Source of the DNA: Tannerellaceae bacterium
Lineage (GTDB): Bacteria > Bacteroidota > Bacteroidia > Bacteroidales > Tannerellaceae
Direction of reading: 5' to 3'
DNA length: 64,000 nucleotides
Assembly: GCA_031271045.1 (NCBI GenBank)
Contig: JAISWO010000036.1
Coordinates: 23,864 to 87,863, forward strand
In this document: in pieces, positions 16,676 to 25,884 of the stretch
Layout of the letters: each line of letters starts with the position of its first letter
Numbering within the stretch: position 1 is the first letter of the stretch
The notes under the pieces: generated by a model
Databases searched by the model: none
The model's input: only the letters and a program-made list of their open reading frames with translations
What the model was told of the DNA's origin: nothing
Made by a program: the position numbers and the translations under genes

Positions 16676-17655
16676 TACCCGTCTATAATCGACCGGCAGA
16701 GGTTGGCGAACTGTTGGATAGCTTGACGCATCAAACCTGCAAGGACTTTGAAGTAGTGATTGTAGAAGACGGCTCAACGCTCCGTTGCGACGAGGTGGTC
16801 CGGAAATACGATGCTTTGCTGAGCGTCCGTTACTTCTTTAAACCCAATTCGGGACGTAGCCTGACGCGGAACTACGGTATGGAGCGCGCCCAAGGGGATT
16901 ACTTCTTGTTTTTCGATTCGGATTGCATCCTGCCGGAAGATTATTTTCAGAAAGTAAGCGCCTGTCTGGAAGAAACAAAAGCCGACTGCTTCGGCGGGCC
17001 GGACAAAGCGCATGTTTCTTTTTCGCGGATGCAAAAAGCGGTGAGTCATTCCATGACGTCGTTCCTGACCACCGGTGGCATCCGGGGCGGCAAGAAAGGT
17101 CTGGAGAAGTTTGTCCCCCGTACATTCAATATGGGATTCTCGCGCCGGGTCTACCACACAGTCGGGGGCTTTAAAGATATGTTCGGCGAAGATATTGACC
17201 TGAGCACCCGCATACGGAAAGCCGGCTTTTCGGTGAGATTGTTCCCCGACGCCTATGTATATCACAAACGACGCATCAACCTGAAGTCTTTTTACCGGCA
17301 GGTCTATGTCTTTGGCATGGCGCGGATCGGATTGTATCAACTGCATCCTGAGTCATTGAAGTTGGTTCATTGGTTGCCGGCTTGTTTTGTCTTGGGATTG
17401 GCGTTCTTGTTCTTAACCTCTTTTATCTGTTTATGGGCGCTACTTCCGGCGGGCATCTATCTGTTTGCTTTGTTTGTTGAATCATGGATCGTGAACCGCG
17501 ATCTGCCGATTGCCGGTCTTTCCGTGATAACCGGCCTCGTTCAATTGACCGGGTATGGAACCGGCTTTCTGAATGCGTTTGCGCGCAAAGTGATCTTAAA
17601 ACAGCACATAGACCCGGAGGCCGAACTGAAGAAATATTACAAAAAGAAATCATAA
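16651..17655 (+). CDS. Membrane-anchored glycosyltransferase family 2
   Basis: Start ATG 16651 gives MEKKYSVIIPVYNRPAEVGE, the canonical GT2 start; an in-frame ATG at 16630 would overlap the YfhO gene further and adds nothing recognisable. Motifs are IVEDGSTLRCDEV, FFDSDCILPEDY (metal site, about residues 86-97) and GGFKDMFGEDIDLSTRI (the ED acidic motif). C-terminal hydrophobic helices (about residues 235-300) anchor it to the membrane, as in chain-forming or mycofactocin-type GT2 enzymes. It overlaps the YfhO gene by 25 nt and closes the glycan locus. Confidence 0.84.
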   Translation: MEKKYSVIIPVYNRPAEVGELLDSLTHQTCKDFEVVIVEDGSTLRCDEVVRKYDALLSVRYFFKPNSGRSLTRNYGMERAQGDYFLFFDSDCILPEDYFQKVSACLEETKADCFGGPDKAHVSFSRMQKAVSHSMTSFLTTGGIRGGKKGLEKFVPRTFNMGFSRRVYHTVGGFKDMFGEDIDLSTRIRKAGFSVRLFPDAYVYHKRRINLKSFYRQVYVFGMARIGLYQLHPESLKLVHWLPACFVLGLAFLFLTSFICLWALLPAGIYLFALFVESWIVNRDLPIAGLSVITGLVQLTGYGTGFLNAFARKVILKQHIDPEAELKKYYKKKS

Positions 17656-17665
17656 CCACATTCAC

Positions 17666-19468
17666 ATGAAAAATCTAACTGTATTATTCTGTGCCTTAGC
17701 AACGGCAATAAACGTTCAGGCACAATGGAAACCGGCCGGAGACAAGATCAGAACGCCTTGGGCTGAGCAAGTGAATCCCACCCATGTATTACCGGAATAT
17801 CCCCGCCCGTTGATCGAACGAAGCGAATGGAGAAACCTGAACGGCTTGTGGGAATATGCGATTGTCCCGCAAGGCGCCGCCGAACCGGCAAACTTTGAAG
17901 GGCAAATACTGGTGCCTTTTGCCATTGAGTCTTCCCTGTCGGGCGTGCAAAAGGAAGTAGGAGAGGCAAATGAACTTTGGTATAAGCGTGAGTTCAATAT
18001 TCCTGCCAACTGGAAGAATAAACACATAAAACTGAACTTCGGGGCAGTCGACTGGCGGGCGGATGTATTCATCAACGATGTACTGATCGGTTCGCACCAG
18101 GGAGGGTACACGCCGTTTTCGTTTGACATCACTCCCTTTCTGAGGGGGCAAAACAAATTGGCCGTCCGCGTGTGGGATCCTACTAACAAGGGCTACCAGC
18201 CGCGCGGCAAGCAGGTGATTGAGCCGGAAGGAATCTGGTATACGTCGGTTACAGGTATCTGGCAGACAGTCTGGATCGAACCAGTCGCAGCCAACCACAT
18301 CACGGCGGTCAAGGCCATTCCCTGCATCGACAAAAACCTTGTCTACGTGACCGTCTCCACAGTCTGTCAGACGACTGACATCGTAGAAGTCCGCCTGATA
18401 GATAAAGGGAAGGTGATTGCTTCCGCCAAAGGAGTGGCGGGAAAGGAACTCCGCCTGCCTGTTCCGGAGCCGACGCTCTGGAGCCCCGACAATCCCTATC
18501 TGTATGATATGAAGATCTCGCTCTCCAGTTCGGGAAACGTGATCGACGAGGTGAAGTCGTACACGGCTCTCCGCAAAATATCCACGCAGCGGGATGCGAA
18601 CGGATTGATGCGGATGCAGTTGAACAACAAAGACCTCTTCCATTACGGCCCGCTTGACCAGGGCTGGTGGCCGGACGGCCTCTACACCGCGCCAACCGAC
18701 GAAGCGCTGGCCTTCGACATAAAGAAAACAAAGGAATGGGGATTCAATATGATCCGCAAACATGTGAAGGTAGAGCCGGCCCGCTGGTATTATCATTGCG
18801 ACCGTGAAGGCATTCTGGTATGGCAGGATATGCCCAGCGGAGACTTGGGCAATAGCTGGCAAGCGGAGACCTATAACGGGGGAACAGATAAGAAACGCTC
18901 GTCCGAATCGGTTGACAATTACTACCGGGAATGGAGGGAGATCATGGACTTGTGCATCTCGAATCCCTCGGTGGTCGTCTGGGTACCGTTCAATGAAGGA
19001 TGGGGACAGTTCGATACTGGCAAGGTGGCGGAATGGACTAAGTCATACGATCCTTCCCGTTTAGTGAATCCTGCCAGCGGAGGTAACCATCGTCCCGTAG
19101 GCGATATGCTGGATTTGCACAATTATCCGAATCCGAAGATGTATCTCTTCGATGCCGAACGCGTCAACGTATTGGGAGAGTATGGCGGGATCGGGCTACC
19201 GCTGGAAGAACATTTGTGGTGGCAGAAGCGCAACTGGGGTTATATCCAGTTTAAGAACGCCGATGAGGTAACGGCTCAGTATGTGAAGTATGCACAGGAA
19301 TTGAAGGAGCTTGTCCGGAGAGGTTTCTCGGCAGCCGTTTATACGCAGACAACAGATGTGGAAGGCGAAGTAAACGGATTAATGACCTACGACCGCAAAC
19401 GGGTAAAGATCAACGAAGCCGCCGTAAGCCGTGCTAATCGCGAAGTGATCGGCGAATCAGGGAAATAG
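17666..19468 (+). CDS. Secreted glycoside hydrolase family 2 enzyme
   Basis: A protein of 600 residues with a signal peptide (MKNLTVLFCALATAINVQAQ). It has an N-terminal sugar-binding jelly roll (WRNLNGLWEYAI), an Ig-like domain and a TIM barrel. The acid/base glutamate is seen at residue 444 in PFNEGWGQF, and the probable nucleophile is Glu505 in VLGEYGGIG. GH2 members hydrolyse beta-galactosides, beta-mannosides or beta-glucuronides; this short, three-domain form is frequent in Bacteroidetes and its substrate is unknown. It follows the glycan locus by 10 nt and ends before a convergent TPR gene. It is probably periplasmic or on the outer membrane and may trim host or self glycans. Confidence 0.87.
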   Translation: MKNLTVLFCALATAINVQAQWKPAGDKIRTPWAEQVNPTHVLPEYPRPLIERSEWRNLNGLWEYAIVPQGAAEPANFEGQILVPFAIESSLSGVQKEVGEANELWYKREFNIPANWKNKHIKLNFGAVDWRADVFINDVLIGSHQGGYTPFSFDITPFLRGQNKLAVRVWDPTNKGYQPRGKQVIEPEGIWYTSVTGIWQTVWIEPVAANHITAVKAIPCIDKNLVYVTVSTVCQTTDIVEVRLIDKGKVIASAKGVAGKELRLPVPEPTLWSPDNPYLYDMKISLSSSGNVIDEVKSYTALRKISTQRDANGLMRMQLNNKDLFHYGPLDQGWWPDGLYTAPTDEALAFDIKKTKEWGFNMIRKHVKVEPARWYYHCDREGILVWQDMPSGDLGNSWQAETYNGGTDKKRSSESVDNYYREWREIMDLCISNPSVVVWVPFNEGWGQFDTGKVAEWTKSYDPSRLVNPASGGNHRPVGDMLDLHNYPNPKMYLFDAERVNVLGEYGGIGLPLEEHLWWQKRNWGYIQFKNADEVTAQYVKYAQELKELVRRGFSAAVYTQTTDVEGEVNGLMTYDRKRVKINEAAVSRANREVIGESGK

Positions 19469-19551
19469 CTTTCTCCTGCTGCCCACAGGACCATTTGTCT
19501 GCGACGACGGACGGCGGTCAAAACAGAAAAGGATAAAGGATAAGGGTGGAA

Positions 19552-20505
19552 TCAATAGATTCCGCCCTTATATATTTCGTTGAAGTTGGTTGGTTTCGTT
19601 TCCGGGGCGGTTGTCTCTTTTTCGGCAGCATCCAGTTCATTGGCCCGGCTGTCATCTTCGAGGGCGGCTTTTTCATCGCCTTTCAATCGCTTCGCCATTG
19701 CCCGGCCGCGATAGGCTTGGGCAAGATCCGGGTTCAGTTCCAGAAGTTCGTCGAAGAGAGCGATGGCGGCGTCGGGCTTCTCGGCTTTTATCAACAGGAG
19801 AGCGCTGGCCAGCGAGGCGTCTTCGTTGAAAGGATTCAAGTGTACGACCTTATTGTAATCGTCGGCGGCCGCGGCCATATCGCCTAAATGTTCGCGTATG
19901 CGTCCTCGCAGCAAGTATGCGGCTTCATCTTCGGGCAAGAGGGCGATCAGCGTTCCGGCGTCGAGCAGGGCTTTTTCAGCCTGATGGGCTTCGAATAGAA
20001 TTTCGCCGCGCAGCAGATAGGCATCGGCGTAGTCGTCTTTGAGGGTGATGGCCTGCGTCAGGTCGGCAATGGCGCCGTCCGGATCTTTGCAGTTACGTTT
20101 GGCGCGGCCCATCAGGAACCAGGCGGCGGGCTGTGCGGCGTCTATTGCGATCACGCGCAGACATTCGTCGATGGCTTCCTGTTCGCGTGCCATCTGGAAA
20201 AAGAGGCTGGCGCGCATCAGTCGCATGGGTATGTCGTCCGGTTCCGATTCCACGAAGCGAGCGATCACCCGCAACGCCTCGTCTGTTTCGTTCAGGGAGG
20301 CATAGGCGGCAGCCAGGAACTGCAAGACTTCTTTGTCTTCTTTGATTTTCAATGCTTCTTCGTAGCATTTAACGGCATACCGGACCTGTCCTATCCGCAT
20401 GGCACGCAAGCCATCGTATTTGAAGACATCGAAGTCTTTCTGTTCTTTCTTAGTCTGGGCGGCGGTGCCGGAGGACGAGAATAATGATTTTAAAAAATTT
20501 CCCAT
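19552..20505 (-). CDS. Tetratricopeptide-repeat protein
   Basis: A protein of 317 residues with about seven TPR units (for example AVKCYEEALKIKEDKEVLQFLAAAYASL, AWFLMGRAKRNCKDPDGAIADL, AQAYRGRAMAKRLKGDEKAAL) and a short lead segment GNFLKSLFSSSG. There is no signal peptide, so it is probably cytoplasmic. TPR proteins act as protein-interaction scaffolds; no partner is indicated. The C-terminus PTNFNEIYKGGIY is encoded over an inverted repeat near 19541-19569 that may also stop transcription from the GH2 side. It is transcribed away from thrA. Confidence 0.82.
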   Translation of the reverse strand: MGNFLKSLFSSSGTAAQTKKEQKDFDVFKYDGLRAMRIGQVRYAVKCYEEALKIKEDKEVLQFLAAAYASLNETDEALRVIARFVESEPDDIPMRLMRASLFFQMAREQEAIDECLRVIAIDAAQPAAWFLMGRAKRNCKDPDGAIADLTQAITLKDDYADAYLLRGEILFEAHQAEKALLDAGTLIALLPEDEAAYLLRGRIREHLGDMAAAADDYNKVVHLNPFNEDASLASALLLIKAEKPDAAIALFDELLELNPDLAQAYRGRAMAKRLKGDEKAALEDDSRANELDAAEKETTAPETKPTNFNEIYKGGIY

Positions 20506-20887
20506 ATAAAAGTATCAAATAAATTTAGTGCGTAAATATAGCATATTAGCCATTACGTACTCCTTTCTCTTTGCTCTTTTTTGGCTCTATGACGAATGGA
20601 GCGAGCAAACAATATCATCCGCTTGGGAGGATGCTTGCGTTTTGAGCCGGTTGGATACGCGATTTTGTTTGCTGTTGCCTGAGCGGAAAATATTGTGTAA
20701 TATTGTGCCGTCAAAAAAAAGGAATACGACTATCCGAATGATTCGAACAGGATTTGCATATCACACATGGGCATTGACTATGACCACCCCCTGGGGGGGA
20801 GGAACAATCATCAGGCAATCATAAACAGCAACGGCGGGCCGTGCGTTGCTATTATCCAATTCTTTTTAAACACTAAAAATACATCCG
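20506..20887. other. Intergenic region between the TPR gene and thrA
   Basis: 382 nt between divergent genes. It holds a weak -7-like TAATATTG at 20698-20705, a short Thr/Ile-containing ORF with the GC-rich CCCCCTGGGGGG block (20787-20799), and a hairpin at 20827-20850. An ORF spanning 20528-20824 has no recognisable features and is not called. No other gene is seen. Confidence 0.5.
20780..20850 (+). promoter_or_regulatory. Possible threonine/isoleucine leader-attenuator upstream of thrA
   Basis: ATG at 20780 opens a 14-residue peptide, MTTPWGGGTIIRQS, with three Thr and two Ile codons, ending at 20824. It is followed at once by a hairpin (AGCAACG at 20827-20833 paired with CGTTGCT at 20844-20850) and a loose T-rich stretch, 38 nt before thrA. 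The order peptide, hairpin, aspartokinase gene resembles the enterobacterial thrL attenuator. The Thr/Ile density is modest and the U tract is weak, so this is a hypothesis. Confidence 0.25.
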
Positions 20888-23329
20888 ATGAAAGTATTAA
20901 AATTCGGCGGAACGTCCGTAGGTTCCGTAGAGAGCATTTTAAATGTGAAAAAAATAGTCGAGGCCGCGGGCGAGCCGGTCGTCGTCGTTGTCTCGGCCCT
21001 GGGGGGCATAACAGATCATCTGCTTGCCATGTCGACCCTGGCGTCTCAGGGGAAGAGCGACTATGAAGAGGCGTTCTGCGACATCGCCGGCCGACACATG
21101 AACGTGATCGACGGCCTCCTCCCGCAAGCGGAGCAGCGCGACACAGTACGGACTGCCGTCATGAGCCTGCTCGACGAACTGGGCAACATCCTCCGGGGCG
21201 TCTACCTGATCCGCGACCTGTCGGAGAAGACGTCGGACATCATCGTCAGTTATGGCGAACGGATCTCTTCGCTCATCCTCTCCCACGTCATCGAAGGCGC
21301 CCGACTGTTCGACTCGCGTACGTTTATTAAGACCATCAAGCAGTTTGACAAGCATATCGTCGACTTTGAAGAGACTAACCGGCTGATAAGACAAACGTTT
21401 ACGCCGCTGCCACGCATTGCAGTCGTCCCGGGGTTTATCTCCTCGAGCCGGAAGAACGGCGAGGTGACAAACCTGGGGCGCGGCGGTTCGGACTATACGG
21501 CGGCAATCCTGGCCACGGCGCTCGACGCCTCCGTGCTGGAGATATGGACAGACGTTGACGGCTTTATGACGGCCGACCCGCGCGTGATCAATTCGGCTTA
21601 CGTGATCGACCGCCTGACCTTCACCGAGGCGATGGAGCTGTGCAACTTCGGCGCCAAGGTGATCTATCCGCCGACGATCTACCCCGTCTATCACAAGAAC
21701 ATCCCCATCCGGATCCGCAACACGTTCAATCCCGATGCTCCGGGCACCTACATATCGAAAGAGCGGAGCCCCGAGTCGGGTAAGGCCCTTATCAAGGGTA
21801 TCTCTTCGATCAATGATACCTGTCTCGTCACCGTACAGGGGCTCGGCATGGTCGGCGTGATCGGTATCAATTACCGCATCTTCAAGACCTTGGCAAAGAA
21901 TGGCATCAGTGTCTTCATGGTTTCGCAGGCCAGCTCCGAGAATAACACCACCTTTGCCGTACGCAATGCCGATGCCGACCTGTCGGTCGAAGTGCTGAAC
22001 CAGGAGTTCGCGCTCGAACGCGCACAGGGAGAAATCAGCGACATAACGGCCGAAAAGGAACTGGCCACCGTAGCCATCGTAGGCGAGAACATGAAACGCA
22101 CGCCCGGTATTGCCGGCAAGCTCTTCGGCACACTCGGACGCGCCGGCATCAGCGTGATCGCTTGCGCTCAAGGCGCTTCGGAGACAAACATCTCTTTCGT
22201 CATCAACCTCCGCTACCTGCGCAAGGCGCTGAACTCAATACACGACTCCTTTTTCCTGTCGGAATACAAGGTGCTGAACCTCTTTATAGCCGGCGTTGGG
22301 ACGGTCGGCAGCAAGCTGCTGGAGCAGATACGCGACCAGCAAACCACGCTGATGGAACAAAACAGCCTCAAGCTGCGCGTCGTCGGGATTGCCAACTCGA
22401 AGAAGCTTCTCCTCTGCCGCGAAGGATTGAACTTAGACGCCTGCATCGCAGAACTCCGCGCTAACGGCGCCCCCAGCTCCCCGCTCTATCTGTGCGACGA
22501 GATCCTGCGGATGAACATCTTCAACTCCGTCTTTGTCGACTGCACCGCCAGCGCTGCCATAGCCGGCATATACGAAGAACTGCTGAAGCACAACATCTCG
22601 GTCGTGGCTGCCAATAAAGTGGCTGCCTCCTCGCTCTACGCCAACTACGTGAAGCTGAAGGAAACCGCCCGCCAACGCGACATCAAGTACCTGTTCGAGA
22701 CCAACGTCGGCGCCGGCCTGCCGATCATCAACACGATGAACGACCTTATCAATAGCGGCGACCACATCCTCCGTCTGGAAGCCGTTCTCTCCGGCAGCCT
22801 CAACTTCATTTTCAATACCCTGAGCGCCGACATCCCCTTCAGCCGGGCCATCGAGATGGCCAAAGAGGCGCGCTATGCCGAGCCGGATCCCCGCATCGAC
22901 CTGAGCGGTAAGGATGTGGTCCGCAAATTAGTCATCCTCGCACGCGAAGCAGGCTATAAGGTGGAGCAGGAAGATGTGCAGATCAACCTCTTTATCCCCG
23001 AACGCTACTTCGAAGGCTCGCTCGACGACTTCCAGAGCAACGTACGCGAGCTTGACGACTACTTCGAGGCCATGCGCAAGCGCGTAGAAGCCGAAAAGAA
23101 GCATATCCGCTTAGTCGCCAAGATGGACAAAGGACACTGCGAGATCGGGTTGCAGGAAGTTGACCGCCTCCATCCCTTTTACGAACTGGAAGGGAGCAAC
23201 AACATCATCATGATCTCTACCGAACGCTATAACGACTACCCCATGATCATCAAAGGTTACGGAGCCGGCGACGACGTGACGGCGGCCGGTGTATTTGCCG
23301 ACATCATTTCCATCGCCAACATACGCTGA
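20888..23329 (+). CDS. thrA: Bifunctional aspartokinase / homoserine dehydrogenase I
   Basis: A protein of 813 residues. The aspartokinase domain begins with MKVLKFGGTSVGS and holds LGRGGSDYTA and EIWTDVDGFMTADP (about residues 1-290). Two ACT domains follow (about 310-460, with SVFMVSQASSEN and SVIACAQGASE). The homoserine dehydrogenase domain runs from about 465 (LFIAGVGTVGSKLL, NAD(P)-binding) to the end, with SGSLNFIFNTLS as its catalytic-region signature. It phosphorylates aspartate and later reduces aspartate semialdehyde to homoserine, and is probably inhibited by threonine through the ACT domains. It heads the threonine set with apgM-like and thrC genes downstream, but an unrelated gene separates them. 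Confidence 0.96.
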   Translation: MKVLKFGGTSVGSVESILNVKKIVEAAGEPVVVVVSALGGITDHLLAMSTLASQGKSDYEEAFCDIAGRHMNVIDGLLPQAEQRDTVRTAVMSLLDELGNILRGVYLIRDLSEKTSDIIVSYGERISSLILSHVIEGARLFDSRTFIKTIKQFDKHIVDFEETNRLIRQTFTPLPRIAVVPGFISSSRKNGEVTNLGRGGSDYTAAILATALDASVLEIWTDVDGFMTADPRVINSAYVIDRLTFTEAMELCNFGAKVIYPPTIYPVYHKNIPIRIRNTFNPDAPGTYISKERSPESGKALIKGISSINDTCLVTVQGLGMVGVIGINYRIFKTLAKNGISVFMVSQASSENNTTFAVRNADADLSVEVLNQEFALERAQGEISDITAEKELATVAIVGENMKRTPGIAGKLFGTLGRAGISVIACAQGASETNISFVINLRYLRKALNSIHDSFFLSEYKVLNLFIAGVGTVGSKLLEQIRDQQTTLMEQNSLKLRVVGIANSKKLLLCREGLNLDACIAELRANGAPSSPLYLCDEILRMNIFNSVFVDCTASAAIAGIYEELLKHNISVVAANKVAASSLYANYVKLKETARQRDIKYLFETNVGAGLPIINTMNDLINSGDHILRLEAVLSGSLNFIFNTLSADIPFSRAIEMAKEARYAEPDPRIDLSGKDVVRKLVILAREAGYKVEQEDVQINLFIPERYFEGSLDDFQSNVRELDDYFEAMRKRVEAEKKHIRLVAKMDKGHCEIGLQEVDRLHPFYELEGSNNIIMISTERYNDYPMIIKGYGAGDDVTAAGVFADIISIANIR

Positions 23330-23654
23330 AAGCGTCTATCTCCCCGCCGGCGCTCCCCCCCCCTCTAACAATCCCTGGGAATCTTCCGGCAAGCCTCAGA
23401 GGTCTTCCGGAAGAATTTTGGGGCTTACTTTGAGAATATCATGGCTTTTGCAAGAAGTCGGAAAAATCACCGGCCCTTTGACCTCTCCCGGAGCCTCCGG
23501 GGGGGTAGGGGAGAGCCGTATCCTTGCCACAGGTAGCAATTTTAGAACAAAAAAAATGGAATTATCCGCCCAGCCTCTTTACCTTTCGACCGAACCGACA
23601 GTCTCCGACGTCAAAAATTAGCTACCTTTGCCCGCATAAATTCAATAAGCAGAA
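23330..23654. other. Intergenic region after thrA with GC-rich inverted repeats
   Basis: 325 nt with a run of nine C at 23355-23363, the palindrome CTTCCGGAAG at 23404-23413, and CCCGGAG/CTCCGGG arms at 23487-23501. The GC-rich hairpins could end thrA transcription, although no clean U tract follows. A -7 box for the next gene is at its right end. No coding potential is seen. Confidence 0.5.
23623..23630 (+). promoter_or_regulatory. Candidate -7 box (TACCTTTG) for the IgGFc-binding-like gene
   Basis: TACCTTTG matches TAnnTTTG 25 nt before the ATG at 23655. No clear TTTG is present at the -33 distance, so the promoter may be weak or activator-dependent. It supports transcription of the following gene independently of thrA. 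Confidence 0.5.
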
Positions 23655-25790
23655 ATGAAAGCTATAACTTTTTGTATGTGTCTACTATGCAGCTTCGCCA
23701 CCGCTTGGGCTCAGGATACGGAATTTTGGTTTGTTGCCCCTCAATTAGATAGCCGGGGGACGGCGTATACCAGCAACTTCAACCGCCCGGTCTTTTTTAT
23801 GATTACTGCCGGCGACGACCCGGCCATCGTAACCATGGAGATGCCCGCCTTCACGGGATTCAACAACCGCGTGCTGAGCCTGGCGCCGCACGAGTCGAAA
23901 CAAATCCTCTTTGGCCCCACGACCTACAACACCTTCTCCAACCTCCAGATGGACACCATCCAAAACAAGATCCTGCCGCCCAACAGCCTCGCCGGCGACA
24001 AGTACAACAGGGGCATACACTTCACTTCCACCACCCCGGTCTCCATCTATTACCAGGTCGATTCCTACAACTCGAAAGATATGTTCGCCCTGAAAGGATC
24101 CAAAGCGTTGGGCCTTGAATTTTATACGCCCTTCCAGACGCTGTTCAAGACAAACACTTCCTACCCGGACGGCTACCCGCAGTTTCACGTCGTTGCCACG
24201 CAAGACAATACGACGGTAAGCATCACGCCCAAAGCCGATATTGTGGGAACAAACGCTGGCGTAACAAAAACCGTCGTCCTCAACCGCGGCGAAACCTTCG
24301 CCGCACGGGCGAAGACGTTCATGCAGGACGGTCGACTGGCAGGCTCGCACGTCGTGGCCGATAAGCCTGTCGCCGTGACCGTCTGCGACGACCTCTTGTC
24401 CACTAGCGGAGCTGCCGACGTGACCGGCGACCAGATCGTGCCGGTCGAAGGCCTTGGAACCGCCTACGTAGTCATACGCGGCTTTGCCACTACCCAAAAC
24501 ACCAACTACTGCGACAAGATATTCATCCTTGCCACAGAAAACAACACCGAGGTTTCGATCAACAACGGCACCGCTACGACGCTGGGCGCAGGCCAACAAC
24601 TGATCCATACGATGCAAACCGCCCTCACGGCCGTCATCACAAGCAACCATCCGGTCTATGTCTACCAGCTCTCCGGATACGGAAACTCATCCAACGGCAC
24701 CGAACTGGGCGCCGTACTCCTGCCCAGCATGTATTCCATCGGCTCCCGGCGCATCATCTTCTATAAAAGCAGTGTGGATGCCTACAACCACAATGTCTTC
24801 GTCCTCGTGCGCAGCGGCAACGAAGGCGCCTTTACCGTCAACGGTAGCTCCACCGTCTTGCAGGCGTCCGACTTTACCACTGTCCCCGGCATGACCGACT
24901 GGAAGTATGCCCGCAAAAACATCAGCTCGGTCTCCAGCGGATACGTCTCCGTAAGCAATACCACCGGCGCCTTTTCGCTCGGATACTTCTATACCGGTGC
25001 TACCGGCGGCGCTTCGGCCTCGTTCGGATACTTCTCTGCCTTCGGTACGTTTGAGTTCGCTGCCACCACCTATATGTGCAGTTCCAGCGTCACCCTCGCC
25101 GGCGGATATGCCCGAAGCTATGAATGGTATTTCGGCGGCGAACTTGTCGGTACCGAACCCTCTTACGAGGCCACAGAGGAAGGCCTGTATACGCTGGTGA
25201 TGGATCAAGACGGCGTCTCGGTGACGGCCTCCACCACGGTAGTAAGAGTAGAGGCCGGCACCATCTCGCCCGCCGCACAATACTTTTGCACGGCGCCGGC
25301 CGCCTCCGTCCCGCTCACCGTCGTCGGCGCCGTCACCCCCGACGACACCGACTACCAGTGGCAAAGCAGCGAAGATGGCGTGACCTGGACCAACATCCCC
25401 GGTGCAACCTCGCCCGGTTATACGCCCCTTGCGCAGACGCAGACCCTCTACTACCGCCGCGGCATGAGCTCGACCTATTGCGGCTGGGCCTATACCGACG
25501 CCTCGCCTTTCGCCCTCCTGGAAGTCGCCGGATCACAAGGGAATACATGCCAATGGCAAAGGAGCACCGACGGCGCGACCTGGATCGATATTCCCTCCGC
25601 TACGCTCGCTACCTACCAGCCCCCGACAGAAACCTTGCCGCACACCTCCCCCGGCTCCGTTACGCTGACCACCTACTACCGCCGCGGCACGACTGCCAGC
25701 GCCTGCCCGATGGTCTACACCGCCTCCGTCGCCGTCTCGGTTTCCCCCTGCGCCATCCCTGTCAACCCCCATCTTCGCTCCCGGCCATAG
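23655..25790 (+). CDS. Secreted IgGFc-binding-like protein with Ig-like C-terminal domains
   Basis: A protein of 711 residues with signal peptide MKAITFCMCLLCSFATAWAQ. Residues about 20-470 match the IgGFc_binding N-terminal domain layout (DTEFWFVAPQL, FHVVATQDNTTVSITPK, KPVAVTVCDDLL, VYVYQLSGYG, GAVLLPSM). This is followed by a PKD/Ig-like segment (CSSSVTLAGGYARSYEWYF) and two repeated modules of the form YQWQSSEDGVTWTNIPGAT...LYYRRG. The C-terminus VNPHLRSRP is short, with no obvious type IX sorting domain. It is probably on the surface or in the outer envelope and binds protein or glycan; Fc binding is only a family name. It sits oddly between thrA and its partner genes, and has its own -7 box. 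Confidence 0.78.
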   Translation: MKAITFCMCLLCSFATAWAQDTEFWFVAPQLDSRGTAYTSNFNRPVFFMITAGDDPAIVTMEMPAFTGFNNRVLSLAPHESKQILFGPTTYNTFSNLQMDTIQNKILPPNSLAGDKYNRGIHFTSTTPVSIYYQVDSYNSKDMFALKGSKALGLEFYTPFQTLFKTNTSYPDGYPQFHVVATQDNTTVSITPKADIVGTNAGVTKTVVLNRGETFAARAKTFMQDGRLAGSHVVADKPVAVTVCDDLLSTSGAADVTGDQIVPVEGLGTAYVVIRGFATTQNTNYCDKIFILATENNTEVSINNGTATTLGAGQQLIHTMQTALTAVITSNHPVYVYQLSGYGNSSNGTELGAVLLPSMYSIGSRRIIFYKSSVDAYNHNVFVLVRSGNEGAFTVNGSSTVLQASDFTTVPGMTDWKYARKNISSVSSGYVSVSNTTGAFSLGYFYTGATGGASASFGYFSAFGTFEFAATTYMCSSSVTLAGGYARSYEWYFGGELVGTEPSYEATEEGLYTLVMDQDGVSVTASTTVVRVEAGTISPAAQYFCTAPAASVPLTVVGAVTPDDTDYQWQSSEDGVTWTNIPGATSPGYTPLAQTQTLYYRRGMSSTYCGWAYTDASPFALLEVAGSQGNTCQWQRSTDGATWIDIPSATLATYQPPTETLPHTSPGSVTLTTYYRRGTTASACPMVYTASVAVSVSPCAIPVNPHLRSRP

Positions 25791-25847
25791 CAGGCCTCAG
25801 CCAACCTCATCCGTCGACCAGGAAGGAGGCTATTCAAAAAAAGTGAT

Positions 25848-25881
25848 TAGATTTGCACCGTCCGGTTTTATAACGGACGGT
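25848..25881 (+). promoter_or_regulatory. Promoter and 5' hairpin of the apgM-thrC unit
   Basis: TAGATTTG at 25848-25855 matches the TAnnTTTG -7 box. The RNA would start near 25860, inside or next to an inverted repeat (ACCGTCCG at 25857-25864 with CGGACGGT at 25874-25881) that ends 3 nt before the ATG at 25885. The leader would thus be almost entirely a hairpin. No -33 TTTG is visible. Confidence 0.5.
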
Positions 25882-25884
25882 TAA

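Noticed and set aside
20528..20824. ORF of 98 codons upstream of thrA
   Set aside because: No signal peptide, domain or sensible composition; only its last 14 codons may matter as a leader peptide.
23289..23621. ORF of 110 codons after thrA
   Set aside because: It overlaps the thrA end and GC-rich hairpins; Ser/Pro/Gly-rich without features.
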